From: an uncultured Amylibacter sp.
GTDB lineage: Bacteria; Pseudomonadota; Alphaproteobacteria; Rhodobacterales; Rhodobacteraceae
Direction: 5' to 3'
Assembly: GCA_943846615.1 (NCBI GenBank)
Contig: OX044354.1
Span: 1,381,001-1,445,000 of the forward strand
DNA: 64,000 nt
In this document: piece after piece, positions 50,668-61,400 of the stretch
How the letters are laid out: every line of letters starts with the position of its first letter
Position numbering within the stretch: the first letter of the stretch is position 1
Translations under genes and position numbers: made by a program
The notes under the pieces: generated by a model
Told to the model about the DNA's origin: nothing
Seen by the model: the letters and a program-made list of their open reading frames with translations, nothing else
Database searches by the model: none

Positions 50668-52062
50668 ATGCAGATGAACACCAGTCCGATTAACCTATTC
50701 ACCAATCAGGCCCGCAGCGAGTGGATTCGCCTGCGTACGTTGATCCTTTTGCGTTGGATGGCGGTGACGGGGCAGATCATTGCGTTGCTGGTTGCTCACT
50801 ATCTTGTGAAGTTGGATTTGCAAGTCGGGCTGTGTTTTATCGCGATTTCGATTTCGATTTTCTTTAATCTGTTGGCCGGATTTATTTTACCTGGAAACAA
50901 ACGCCTATCGAAACGTGCCGCGATGTTAAGTTTATTATTCGATCTGTCGCAACTGATTGTGCTGTTGTATTTGACAGGCGGGTTAAGCAATCCGTTCTCA
51001 TTGCTGTTGCTGGCACCCGTTACGATTTCCGCCACCGCATTGACCCTGAGACCTACGTTAATCTTAGGCGGTTGCGCTGTGGTGATGACCACGTTGTTAG
51101 TCTACTTCTATGTGCCATTGAAATTTCAAAACGGTGAAATCGTTGATTTACCAGAGCTGTTCATCTGGGGTAATTGGGCTGCATTGCAAATTGGTTTTGT
51201 TTTTCTGTCGGGATATGCGCGTCGCGTTACAATCGAAACATTTTCCATGTCTCAGGCGCTGGCAGCCACGCAAATGGCATTGGATCGCGAACACAAGCTG
51301 ACTGTTTTGGGCGGTGTTGTGGCGGCGGCCGCGCATGAAATGGGAACGCCATTGGCAACTATTAAAATGGTGGCAACAGAGTTAGAAGAGGAATTAGGTG
51401 ACAATGCCGACTTGCAAGATGATGCGCGTTTGATCCGAGAGCAGGCGGTTCGTCTATCGACGATCTTGCGCGATATGGGCCGCACAGGCAAAGATGATTT
51501 ACATCTGAAACGCGCACCGATTACCGAAGTGTTGCGCGAAGCCGCCGAACCCCATGAAAACCGTGGCAAGGTGATTACGCTGTTGGTTAATGGCCTGCCT
51601 GTCGAAGAGCATATCGGGCGATTGCCCAATCTGCCCCGACAACCAGAAATCCTGCACGGGATGCGTAATCTAATCCAAAACGCGGTGGATTTTGCACGGA
51701 CCCGTGTATGGGTTGATATCGCCGTCACCGAAACCAACATTCGCGTGTTGGTCGCCGATGATGGCAAGGGGTATCCCTATGATTTTCTTGGACGTATTGG
51801 CGATCCATTTTTGCGCCGCCAAAAGAAGAAAAAGAACCCAGATAGGCCAGAATATGAGGGCATGGGGCTGGGCCTGTTCATTGCCAAAACGATGTTGGAA
51901 CGCACAAATGCCACACTGGTTTTTGCGAATGGCACCGCCACGGCGGCCCCCTCACCCGCGCTGGAATTTGCAACTGGCGCCATGGTCAGTGTGATTTGGG
52001 ATCGCGATAATTTCCGTGGAACCGAAAAAATCGACCCCCAAAATAACCTCGTAAAGCTGTGA
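50668..52062 (+). CDS. regB: Redox sensor histidine kinase RegB/PrrB, lacking the redox-active cysteine
   Basis: A 464-residue kinase with six transmembrane helices (about 23-180). It has the quinone-binding loop GGLSNPF at 104-110, the phosphorylated His223 in AAHEMGTPLATIKMV, the N box RNLIQNAVDFA, and G boxes DDGKGYP and GMGLGLFIAK. In R. capsulatus RegB the phosphorylated His is 225 and the redox-active Cys is 265, 40 residues later. Here the residue 40 positions after His223 is Leu263, in EQAVRLSTILRDMGRTG. The only other cysteines, at about 56 and 136, lie in the membrane part. The ATG at 50668 was chosen at the end of the leader; a second ATG two codons on is equally good. Confidence 0.93.
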   Translation: MQMNTSPINLFTNQARSEWIRLRTLILLRWMAVTGQIIALLVAHYLVKLDLQVGLCFIAISISIFFNLLAGFILPGNKRLSKRAAMLSLLFDLSQLIVLLYLTGGLSNPFSLLLLAPVTISATALTLRPTLILGGCAVVMTTLLVYFYVPLKFQNGEIVDLPELFIWGNWAALQIGFVFLSGYARRVTIETFSMSQALAATQMALDREHKLTVLGGVVAAAAHEMGTPLATIKMVATELEEELGDNADLQDDARLIREQAVRLSTILRDMGRTGKDDLHLKRAPITEVLREAAEPHENRGKVITLLVNGLPVEEHIGRLPNLPRQPEILHGMRNLIQNAVDFARTRVWVDIAVTETNIRVLVADDGKGYPYDFLGRIGDPFLRRQKKKKNPDRPEYEGMGLGLFIAKTMLERTNATLVFANGTATAAPSPALEFATGAMVSVIWDRDNFRGTEKIDPQNNLVKL

Positions 52063-52128
52063 TCCAAAATTAGTTAACGGAACGTTAGGTTTTTTTGCGC
52101 ATTCTATGCCTTTATAGGGGGCGTAACC

Positions 52129-53322
52129 TTGGAATCTGCAAATATTATCGAACCATTCATCTTGATCTGCGTCGCGATTATGGCCTTGTTTATGGGGAAG
52201 TTTTCGGATCATTTTTTTACATTGTTCGCGAATTATACCCCCTCGTTCGAGAAGAAGGTTTTGGACGCAATGCCCACCGTTTTATGGATCGAAAGCAATG
52301 GTTCTGTTGTCTGGTCGAACACCGAGTTTTCCCAATTGCAGGATGAATTCGGTGCGCCATTGTTTTTCGCGAATTTCACGCTGTCTGATGGTTTGACGGC
52401 TGATGGGGTTCAACGCCGCGGCGAGCTGCTGCTGGAAGCTGTGAACAAGACACTATACTTCGACGTTTCGAAATATGAGCTTGGCAAGAAGACATTCTAT
52501 ATCGCTCTCTCTGCGCAGGCGGCGGTTTTGGCTGAAGCCGATCGCCTTCGCTTCGTACAAACTCTATCCGAAACCTTTGCGCTCCTAACCGTCGGCATGG
52601 CGGTTTTTGACAAGGAGCGTGACTTATCTCTGTTTAACCCCGCATTGACAGAGATGTTGGACGTCAGCCCGTTATGGCTGGCAAACAAGCCAAGTTTGCG
52701 TGATTTTTTGGATCGCCTGCACGATAAGGGCGCATTGCCAGAGCCACGCAATTTTCGATCATGGCGCGATCAAATTGTTGAGATGGAACGCAGTGCCGAA
52801 ACCGGAACATATTTTGATGATTGGCACATGCCAAACGACAAAATTTTTCGTGTCACAGGCCGCCCGCACCCCAAGGGTGCAGTTGCGTTTATCTTCGAAG
52901 ATATCACAAATACAATTGCCGCCGAACGGGAATATCGCTTAGAAATCGAACGGCTGTATAGTGCACTGGATTCCGTCGACAACGGCATCGCAATTTTCGA
53001 CGGTTCTGGTACGCTGTCATTTGCGAATGGTCTCTTTGACGAGATTTGGAAAACCGAATTATCCAAAAACTTAACATCACCATCCATCATGGAAATCGCA
53101 GAAATATGGATCAATCGCACGGAACCTACCCCCGTATTGGGCGAAATTAAAGACTTCATCTTGGCCGCAGGCGAACGCGCAAACTGGGCGGGCATTGTTA
53201 GATTGAAGTCAGGTTTGGTGTATGAGATCCGCACGTCCATTATGGTGGGTGGCTATTCGATGATTTCATTTTCCCCCCAATCAAACGAAATCGCGCCGCG
53301 CCTGACAGAAATAGCCGTCTAG
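52129..53322 (+). CDS. PAS-domain sensor protein without kinase domain
   Basis: A 397-residue protein beginning MESANIIEPFILICVAIMAL, a single membrane anchor. It then has PAS-like modules: MPTVLWIESNGSVVWSNTEF near 48, LLTVGMAVFDKERDLSLFNP near 152 and DSVDNGIAIFDGSGTLSFAN near 285. No histidine kinase, GGDEF or methyl-accepting domain follows. The start is TTG, with AGGGGG 8 nt before it and no ATG in a suitable place. The gene follows regB at 66 bp, so it may supply a sensory input to that system; this is inference. Confidence 0.75.
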   Translation: MESANIIEPFILICVAIMALFMGKFSDHFFTLFANYTPSFEKKVLDAMPTVLWIESNGSVVWSNTEFSQLQDEFGAPLFFANFTLSDGLTADGVQRRGELLLEAVNKTLYFDVSKYELGKKTFYIALSAQAAVLAEADRLRFVQTLSETFALLTVGMAVFDKERDLSLFNPALTEMLDVSPLWLANKPSLRDFLDRLHDKGALPEPRNFRSWRDQIVEMERSAETGTYFDDWHMPNDKIFRVTGRPHPKGAVAFIFEDITNTIAAEREYRLEIERLYSALDSVDNGIAIFDGSGTLSFANGLFDEIWKTELSKNLTSPSIMEIAEIWINRTEPTPVLGEIKDFILAAGERANWAGIVRLKSGLVYEIRTSIMVGGYSMISFSPQSNEIAPRLTEIAV

Positions 53323-53341
53323 GGCACTTGCGCATACGGCC

Positions 53342-53860
53342 ATGAATGCCTTAACTCTGATACAAACGGAGCAGGCATTGAAACATACTTTTTTTCTTTC
53401 AAACACAGATGAGACAACACGGCTTGCATCCGCCTTTGCCGCGCATCTGTCTACCGGGTCAGTGATATTATTGAACGGGGTCGTTGGCGCGGGGAAAACC
53501 CATTTTGCACGGCAACTTATCTTGGCTCGCCTGAACACACCCGAAGATGTTCCCAGCCCGACGTTCACATTGGTTCAAACCTACGACACAGATGTCGGCG
53601 AGATTTGGCATGCGGATTTATACCGACTGTCCGATCCATCCGAGGTTTATGAACTGGGCTTAGAAGCCGCGTTTGAAACTTCTATCTGTCTGATTGAATG
53701 GTCTGATCGACTGGGAGAAGCAACGCCAACAGACGCGTTAAACCTAACCCTTGAAATTGATGCCGATGACAAACGTGTCGCCCATTTAGAATGGGACGCG
53801 CAAAAATGGAACGGCGTTATTACCAATGTTCAAAGGAGCTTTGATCATGGCGCAACGTGA
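53342..53860 (+). CDS. tsaE: tRNA threonylcarbamoyladenosine biosynthesis protein TsaE
   Basis: A 172-residue P-loop ATPase that regulates the TsaBDE complex. The Walker A motif GVVGAGKTHFARQLI is near 42-56, the SPTFTLVQTY block near 77 and the IEWSDRLGE block near 118. It overlaps the amgK gene start by 14 nt and begins the block that contains the cell-wall recycling and AddAB genes. Confidence 0.94.
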   Translation: MNALTLIQTEQALKHTFFLSNTDETTRLASAFAAHLSTGSVILLNGVVGAGKTHFARQLILARLNTPEDVPSPTFTLVQTYDTDVGEIWHADLYRLSDPSEVYELGLEAAFETSICLIEWSDRLGEATPTDALNLTLEIDADDKRVAHLEWDAQKWNGVITNVQRSFDHGAT

Positions 53861-54851
53861 ACAATTATTGTTGGATTTTTTGGCCACAACGCAATGGAAA
53901 ACCGCCACGCGTGACCCACTGGCGGCGGATGCATCTGGGCGCAATTACGAACGTCTGACATTGAATGGATCAACGGCTATTCTGATGAACGCACCCTATG
54001 AAGCGGGCGAGGACGTGCGCCCGTTTGTGGCGGTGACGGATATGTTGGCGCGGTTCGACTTGGCGCCACCCCAAATCATCGCCCAAGACATCGAAAATGG
54101 CTTTCTATTATTGGAAGATTTGGGAAATGACCTGTTCGCGCGGGTTTGCGAAACAGTTCCCGATTTAGAAATCACGATGTATAGCGCCGCAATTGATGTG
54201 TTGGCGCAATTGCACAAACACCCCGCCCCCGGTGCATTACCCCCATATGATATGGCGGTGTATTTGCGCGAGGTGCAATTGATTACCACATGGTATATGC
54301 CCCCGTTGACAGGGGAAGTATCGTCAGAACTACAAGGCGAATTTGACGCGATAACCACGCAAACATTCGCCCGAATTTCATCACAATATCCCGTTTTGGT
54401 GATGCGTGATTATCATGCGGAAAATCTGTTATGGATGCCTGATCGCGAGGACACATCACGCGTTGGTTTGTTAGATTACCAAGACGCGCTGGCGGGGCAT
54501 CCCGCATATGATTTGGTCTCCCTTCTGGAAGATGCGCGGCGTGACACCAGCCCAGATTTACGCGACAAAATGATTGCGCATTACCTAGAAAATACAGATC
54601 AAAATGCAGAAGATTTTTTGGCAAGCTACGCCTTGTTGGGGGCACAACGAAATTTGAAAATAGTTGGTATTTTTGCCCGCCTGTCCCTGCGTGATGGCAA
54701 GGCACACTATATCGATTTGATCCCGCGCGTCTGGAAACATTTAATGCGCGATTTGCAACATCCTGCTTGTGCAAAATTATCCGCGTGGGTTGCCCAACAT
54801 CTCCCGCCGCCGACGTCCGCGAATTTGCAAAGACTGCGACCTGTCACATGA
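53847..54851 (+). CDS. amgK: N-acetylmuramate/N-acetylglucosamine kinase (AmgK)
   Basis: A 334-residue kinase with the aminoglycoside phosphotransferase fold. LLLEDLGNDLFARV and the catalytic loop LVMRDYHAENLLWMPDRE with LLDYQDALAGHPAYDLVSLL are present. In Pseudomonas the AmgK enzyme starts the recycling route that turns N-acetylmuramic acid into UDP-N-acetylmuramate. The ATG follows CAAAGGAGCTTTGATC, a strong ribosome site; an upstream ATG in frame is less well placed. The stop overlaps murU (ATGA). Confidence 0.92.
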   Translation: MAQREQLLLDFLATTQWKTATRDPLAADASGRNYERLTLNGSTAILMNAPYEAGEDVRPFVAVTDMLARFDLAPPQIIAQDIENGFLLLEDLGNDLFARVCETVPDLEITMYSAAIDVLAQLHKHPAPGALPPYDMAVYLREVQLITTWYMPPLTGEVSSELQGEFDAITTQTFARISSQYPVLVMRDYHAENLLWMPDREDTSRVGLLDYQDALAGHPAYDLVSLLEDARRDTSPDLRDKMIAHYLENTDQNAEDFLASYALLGAQRNLKIVGIFARLSLRDGKAHYIDLIPRVWKHLMRDLQHPACAKLSAWVAQHLPPPTSANLQRLRPVT

Positions 54852-55549
54852 GTATCAACGCCGCCCTTATTTTCGCCGCTGGCTTTGGCACCCGCATGGG
54901 TGCGCTGACGCAAACCACGCCCAAGCCGATGATCCCCGTCGCGGGGAGGCCATTGATTGACTATGCGGTTGATCTGGTGATGGATGCGAAAATTGAAAAT
55001 ACGGTGGTGAATTTGCATTACTTTCCAGAACAGCTAGAAACCCATTTAGCGCAATACGAAAACATAACGACTCTACGCGAAGACGGCGAAATTTTGGAAA
55101 CAGGTGGCGGGTTGAAAAACGCCCTGCCGCTGTTGGGAAATGACCCCGTTATCACGTTGAATTCGGATGCTGTTTGGACGGGAGATAACCCAATTTCTGC
55201 GCTGTTAGATCATTGGAATCCAGATGACATGGATGCGCTGTTGGTTTTGATTCCGACCCAACATGCGCAAGAGCATCGCGGTGCGGGTGATTTCAACCTC
55301 GATAAAAAAGCGCGCCTGTCACGTCGCGGCGATGCGCCATCGGCAGATTACGTTTACGCCGGCGCGCAGATTATAAAAACCGACTTGCTGGCGGATATTT
55401 CCGAAACCAGCTTTTCGTTGAATGCTTTGTGGGATCAAATGTTGGCCTTGGGTCGTGTTTCCGGCGTTGTGCATCACCGTGGCTGGGTTGATGTGGGCCG
55501 TCCCGAAGGCATAGCCGTCGCCGAAGCGGAACTGGCGAAACATGTTTGA
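54848..55549 (+). CDS. murU: N-acetylmuramate-1-phosphate uridylyltransferase (MurU)
   Basis: A 233-residue nucleotidyltransferase with the signature FAAGFGTRMGALTQTTPKPM at residues 9-28. The metal-binding Asp is in LNSDAVWTG near 100, and the C-terminal WVDVGRPEGIAVAE is typical. It makes UDP-N-acetylmuramate from the AmgK product, bypassing de novo synthesis and the target of fosfomycin. It is coupled to amgK by a 4-nt overlap and to addB by an 8-nt overlap. Confidence 0.92.
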   Translation: MSINAALIFAAGFGTRMGALTQTTPKPMIPVAGRPLIDYAVDLVMDAKIENTVVNLHYFPEQLETHLAQYENITTLREDGEILETGGGLKNALPLLGNDPVITLNSDAVWTGDNPISALLDHWNPDDMDALLVLIPTQHAQEHRGAGDFNLDKKARLSRRGDAPSADYVYAGAQIIKTDLLADISETSFSLNALWDQMLALGRVSGVVHHRGWVDVGRPEGIAVAEAELAKHV

Positions 55550-58469
55550 ACCATCCGACATACCACGTGTTTTCGCCCTACCCATCGGTGCCGATTTTTC
55601 GCAATTGTTTATTGATGGGTTGCGCCAGAGGCTGATTAATCAGCCTCAACATGCCATTGTAAACATCCAGATTTTTGTAAACACGCGGCGCACGGAACGG
55701 CGTTTGCGCGAATTATGCGTTGCCGCTGGTGCGGGATTTTTACCGCGTTTTCATCTGATTTCAGACATCGCAAATGACCCACTGGGTTTATGCGATTTGC
55801 CGCCCGCCGCCCCGCCCGAGCGGCGCAAACTGCAACTAGGACAATTGGTCCGTGGGTTGTTAAAGGCACAACCTGATCTGGCCCCCGTATCTGCCACGTA
55901 TGATCTGGCCGAGAGTTTGGCGGCATTGATGGACGAGGTACAGGGCGAGGGCATCGCCATGGCTGATGTGATGCACTTGGATGTCGGCGAACATTCGGCG
56001 CATTGGAATCGTAGTCAAAAGTTTTTGGAAATTTTGGCACAGCATTGGGATCAACATGCCCTGACCGATCCACAGGATCGCATGCGTCATGTGATAGAAA
56101 CCTACGCCGATCATTGGCAACATAGCCCGCCCGCGCATCCCATTATGGTCGCGGGTTCCACGGGTTCGCGCGGTGAAACAGCCCTGTTTATGCGCGCTGT
56201 CAGCCAATTGCCAAATGGGGCGATTATCCTGCCCGGGATGGATTTCGAATTGCCCAATGATGTTTGGGACAGCTTTACAGACAAACGTTCAACCCTAGAT
56301 CATCCGCAGGCGGGTTTTGCAAAATTGTTTGATTATTTAGGCACCAGCCATGATCAGGTTTTGCCGTGGGCCGACGCATCTGTACCGCTGGACAAGAACA
56401 GATTAATTTCGCTGGCACTGCGCCCCGCGCCGATCACCGATCAATGGCTGGCACATGGCCCCACGTTAAAGGGAACTTTGGGCAAAGCGACCGAGACATT
56501 GGAATTGTTAGAAGCCGCGACCCCCAAAGAGGAAGCGTTAGCCATCGCAACACGCTTGCGATTGGCGGCAAAGGATGGCCAAGAAGCAGTGTTGATTTCG
56601 CCCAGCCGCGACCTGACCCGACGCGTCAGCGCCACATTGGATCGATGGGGAATCGAAGCGGATGATTCCGCTGGCCAACCGCTGCAATTATCGCCACCGG
56701 GAATTTTCCTGCGATCTATCGCGCAATGCTTCGGGCATCCAGTTCCGCCGCACCAATTTTTGGGGATCCTAAAGCACACGCTAACCCATTCGGGCGCGGG
56801 CAGAAACGAACACAATCTGCGCACCCAACGGGCAGAGGTACGCGTTTTGCGTGGTGGCCCGCCGTTTGTGGAATTTGCGCGACTGTCCGAATGGGCCGCC
56901 GAAACGGACGAAGGTACGGTTTGGGCGGCGTGGCTACGTAATAATTTCACACCTTTAGAAGCAGCGCGCGAAATGGATTTGGCGGATTGGGTTGGCTTGC
57001 ATAAACGCGTTGCGCAATCGTTGTCGGATGGGCCAGCGGGTGATGGTGCGGGGCAGGTTTGGGACAAAGAGGCGGGAATTTCCGCGCTGGCCGCGTTGGA
57101 TACCTTGGGCGATTTGGCGCATTTGGGCGGCGTGATGACGGCGGTGGAATACAATGCGTTATTGCGTTCTGCGCTGTCACAGGAGTTGCGCCCTGAACGT
57201 CAAACCGCAAACCCGTTGATTTCGATCTGGGGAACCTTAGAGGCGCGTGTTCAATCCAAGGAATTGGTTATTTTGGGTGGTCTAAACGAAGGCATTTGGC
57301 CCGCAAAAACTGCTCATGATATGTGGTTGAACCGCGATATGCGCAAACAATTGGGGCTATTATTGCCCGAACGGCGCATTGGGTTATCGGCGCATGATTT
57401 TCAACAGGCGATTGGGGCGCCCAATGTGATTTTATCGCGGGCCGAACGCGATGGGGATGCGCCGTCGACGCCATCGCGCTGGGTTATTCGGATGACGAAT
57501 TTGATCAGTGGGCTGGGTGACGAGGGTGTGGATGCCTTGTGCGATATGCGCGCGCGGGGATCACAGTGGATCGATCTGGCCCGCACGTTGGACAGGCCAT
57601 CCACAACCGTTCCACCCGAAAAACGCCCGTCGCCGGTGCCCCCCGCCGATGCGCGATTAACAAAATTGTCGGTTACGCAGATCAAGGATTTGGTACGTGA
57701 TCCATACAAAATCTATGCCCGCGCGATCCTGCGCCTGCGTAAATTGGATCCGTTGGGCAAAGAGGCAGATGCGCTGGAACGCGGGAATGCGATCCATGCG
57801 GTTTTGGAAGAATTTGTTTTGAAAACCCGTGATCCCGAGGTTGCAATTACCGCAGAGCTGTTCATGGAAACTGCAGGCACTGTTTTAGCAGAACATGTAC
57901 CATGGCAGGGTGCCCAGCGATTGTGGTTGGCTCGGTTGAACCAAGTGGCCGATTGGGTCGTGGACCAAGAAATAGAGCGCCGCAATGACGGGCATAACAT
58001 TGCCGTGGAAACCACGGGCGGGATGCAGCTTTCCGATCTGGGGTTTGAATTGAATGTTAAGGCAGATCGCGTCGATTTGGGGGCAACGGGGTTGCGGTTG
58101 TTTGATTACAAGGCCAGCAAACCGCCCGCACCGTACGAGATCAAGCACTTTGATAAACAGTTGCAATTGACGGCGATGATCGCATCCATGGCGGGATTTG
58201 AAAACCAACCCGCACAGCCTGTGGAGCATCTGCGATACATCGGTTTAGGGCTGGACCGTAAGGAACAAGAAATCGACATCAACTCGCAAATCATCCGCGA
58301 GATTTACGATGAATTCCGCCAATTGATCGGCACGTTCAATGCACCCGACAAGGGTTTCACCGCGCGCGACAAAGTGCAGTTATGCACGCACGCATCCGAT
58401 TATGATCACCTGTCGCGCAAGGGCGAATGGCAGGATAGTGATGAACCAAACCGGGTGGTGGTGCCATGA
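55542..58469 (+). CDS. addB: Double-strand break repair protein AddB
   Basis: A 975-residue subunit of the AddAB helicase-nuclease that processes DNA ends for recombination. The N-terminal region is a degenerate helicase (SRDLTRRVSATLDRWGIEAD appears near 355). The C-terminal PD-(D/E)XK nuclease is marked by LFDYKASKP near 856, where the Asp and Lys are catalytic. The length suits the alphaproteobacterial AddB. It is coupled by overlap to murU before it and addA after it. Confidence 0.94.
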   Translation: MFEPSDIPRVFALPIGADFSQLFIDGLRQRLINQPQHAIVNIQIFVNTRRTERRLRELCVAAGAGFLPRFHLISDIANDPLGLCDLPPAAPPERRKLQLGQLVRGLLKAQPDLAPVSATYDLAESLAALMDEVQGEGIAMADVMHLDVGEHSAHWNRSQKFLEILAQHWDQHALTDPQDRMRHVIETYADHWQHSPPAHPIMVAGSTGSRGETALFMRAVSQLPNGAIILPGMDFELPNDVWDSFTDKRSTLDHPQAGFAKLFDYLGTSHDQVLPWADASVPLDKNRLISLALRPAPITDQWLAHGPTLKGTLGKATETLELLEAATPKEEALAIATRLRLAAKDGQEAVLISPSRDLTRRVSATLDRWGIEADDSAGQPLQLSPPGIFLRSIAQCFGHPVPPHQFLGILKHTLTHSGAGRNEHNLRTQRAEVRVLRGGPPFVEFARLSEWAAETDEGTVWAAWLRNNFTPLEAAREMDLADWVGLHKRVAQSLSDGPAGDGAGQVWDKEAGISALAALDTLGDLAHLGGVMTAVEYNALLRSALSQELRPERQTANPLISIWGTLEARVQSKELVILGGLNEGIWPAKTAHDMWLNRDMRKQLGLLLPERRIGLSAHDFQQAIGAPNVILSRAERDGDAPSTPSRWVIRMTNLISGLGDEGVDALCDMRARGSQWIDLARTLDRPSTTVPPEKRPSPVPPADARLTKLSVTQIKDLVRDPYKIYARAILRLRKLDPLGKEADALERGNAIHAVLEEFVLKTRDPEVAITAELFMETAGTVLAEHVPWQGAQRLWLARLNQVADWVVDQEIERRNDGHNIAVETTGGMQLSDLGFELNVKADRVDLGATGLRLFDYKASKPPAPYEIKHFDKQLQLTAMIASMAGFENQPAQPVEHLRYIGLGLDRKEQEIDINSQIIREIYDEFRQLIGTFNAPDKGFTARDKVQLCTHASDYDHLSRKGEWQDSDEPNRVVVP

Positions 58470-61400
58470 CGAATTTTGATGCGGCGACACTTGCCCAAAT
58501 TCATGCCGCCGACCCTATGAAAAACACCTGGGTTTCGGCGAATGCGGGTTCAGGTAAAACGCGTGTTTTAACGGATCGCGTGGCCCGCCTTTTATTACAT
58601 GACACTGATCCGCAACGAATTTTATGTCTGACCTATACCAAGGCAGCAGCGGCAGAAATGCAGAACCGTTTGTTCAAACGATTGGGTGAATGGGCGATGA
58701 TGGCGGACGGTGATCTGCATGATGCGCTGTGTAATTTGGGCGAAGAGCCCGCGTTTTTGACACCTCAAAAACTGACCCAAGCGCGTACATTATTCGCCGC
58801 CGCATTGGAAACGCCAGGTGGTTTGAAAATCCAAACCATCCACTCGTTCTGTGATGCGTTGCTGCGTCGTTTCCCATTAGAGGCAGGCGTCGCGCCACAG
58901 TTCAAGGTGCTGGAAGATCGCCAAGCAACGCAATTACGATCCGATATTGTGGAACACATGGCGGGTGGCGCGGATACGGATGCCATTGACGCGCTGGCGC
59001 AATATTACAGCCGCATGGACACCGAGGATTTGGTGCGCGAGTTAGTCCAAAAGCGGGTGGGGTTTCGCAAAGCGCCGACCTATGACGATTTTGGGATCGA
59101 TGAGAGCACCACGCCCGAGACATTACGGGTTGATATTTTGGCGGGTCTGGAAGACCTGTTGCATGATTTATTGAAACGTATGGAAAGTGGAAGTGACGCC
59201 GAAGCAAAGAAAGCAAAGTTAGCGCAAAAATCACTACAAAGCGATAATGTCTCGGATCATATTCGCGCTTTAGAAGGATTGCTTCTAACCAAGGCGGGTA
59301 CACAAAATAAACGCCAAATTCCCACGCAAAAGGTTCTACCCAAAAACGATGCTATTCGCGACAGTATCGCGGTTTTGGCCGATCGTGTGGAAACCGCGCG
59401 CAATCAACGACTGGCGGTACAATCGTATAAACGTTCCATCGCCCTGCACCAGTTCGCCACCGCTTTCCTGAAACATTACGACGAGCGTAAGGCATTCAGC
59501 GCCTTGTTGGATTACGATGATTTGATCCACAGATCTGCGCAATTGCTGACGCAAAGCACGATGGCACAATGGGTTTTGTATCGTTTGGATGGTGGTTTGG
59601 ATCATATCTTGGTGGACGAGGCGCAGGATACCAGCCCTGCGCAATGGGCCGTGATTGATTGTTTGGCGCGCGAATTTACGCATGGAGCATCCGCCAATGA
59701 TCGCCCACGCAGTCTCTTCGTTGTGGGCGATGAGAAGCAATCGATTTATTCATTCCAAGGTGCCGACCCAGATGTGTTTGGCGAAAAGAAAACCGAATTC
59801 CAAACCTTGTTGACTCATATCGATCAAACTCTGGCGGATCGTGAATTGTTGCATTCATTCCGTTCCGCGCCGCCTGTGCTAGAGCTGGTAGATACGGTTT
59901 TTACGGGTGTGGCAGGTGCGGCGATGCACAACCAATCGCAACACGTTGCCTTTCACGAAGTCAAACCCGGGCGCGTGGATATTTGGCCATTTATTGACCC
60001 CGAGCCAAGACCCGATCCAGACGTGTGGTATCGCCCGCTGGATTTGCCCGCGCCAAACGATCCCCGTCAAGAGTTGGCGCGGCGGATTGCGGACAATTTG
60101 GATGCGTTATTGCAAAGTGGGCAAACGATTGAGGTGGAGAAGGTTCAGCGCCCTGTTATGGCCGGCGATGTATTGATCTTGGTGCAAAACCGTGGACCGT
60201 TGTTTAACGCGATTTTGAAAGAGCTGAAATCCAAGGAACTGCCGGTGGCGGGCGCGGATCGGTTGAATGTTGGCGAAGAGTTAGCGGTGCGCGATATCTT
60301 GTCATTGTTGAAATTCGCGGCGATGGCGGATGATGATTTATCATTGGCAGAGGCGATGCGATCGCCCTTGTTAGGGTTCAGCGAGGGCGAGTTATTCGCC
60401 GTCGCGCATGGGCGCGATGGCACATTGTGGCAATCCCTGCGCGAAACAACTTCGCATGATAAGGCATTAGAAATATTGCGTGATATACGCGCACAGGTGG
60501 ATTATTTGCGCCCTTATGAATTGATCGAACGCTTGTTAATTACGCATGCGGGTCGTGAAAACCTATTGGCGCGGTTGGGGCCAGAGATAGAGGATGGGAT
60601 TGATGAACTACTGTCCCAAGCCATGCAATACGAAACGCTGGAAGCGCCGACATTGACGGGATTTTTGAACTGGTTTGAATCGGGCAAGGTTGAGATTAAG
60701 CGCGACATGGGTATGGCGGCGAACCAGATCAGGTTGATGACTGTGCATGGCGCAAAGGGATTGGAAGCGCCGATTGTGATCCTGCCCGATACAGGAACCA
60801 AGAAACCGCAGAACCGTTCGCAAATCACCTCCATCGGTGAAACCGCCATCTGGCGTAGCTCTGCGTCCGATGCCGCCGAAACGCAATCATCCGCAGATGT
60901 CGCCCAGAAAGAACGCGACCAAGCAGAGAAGATGCGCCTGTTGTATGTGGCGCTGACGCGGGCCGAAAGTTGGTTGATTATTTGCGGTGCAGGGGAGCGT
61001 CCAAAGGATGGTAATTGCTGGTATGATTTGGCGGCGATGGCGATGGAATCGCTGGGTGGTGTGGATACAGTTTTTCCGAATATCGGGGCGGGGCATTCGT
61101 TTGAAAACCCACAGTGGCAGCAGATGGAAACAACGCAGGCCACCCCAGAGGATGATGTGAAATCGGTGCATCCCCCCGAATGGTTGACCACGGCTGCGCC
61201 CAAGCGAGCACGTCCAGAACAGCCGCTGGCCCCATCGAAATTGGCAGGGGCCAAGGCCTTGCCCAATGATGATGCCTTGCCCGAAGAATTGGCGATGCGA
61301 CGTGGGCATTTGCTGCATTTGTTGTTGGAATACTTGCCAGCGCAGCCAGAGGAAAATTGGCAGACGCATGGCGAGAGATTAGTAGCGACAGAGCCTGATC

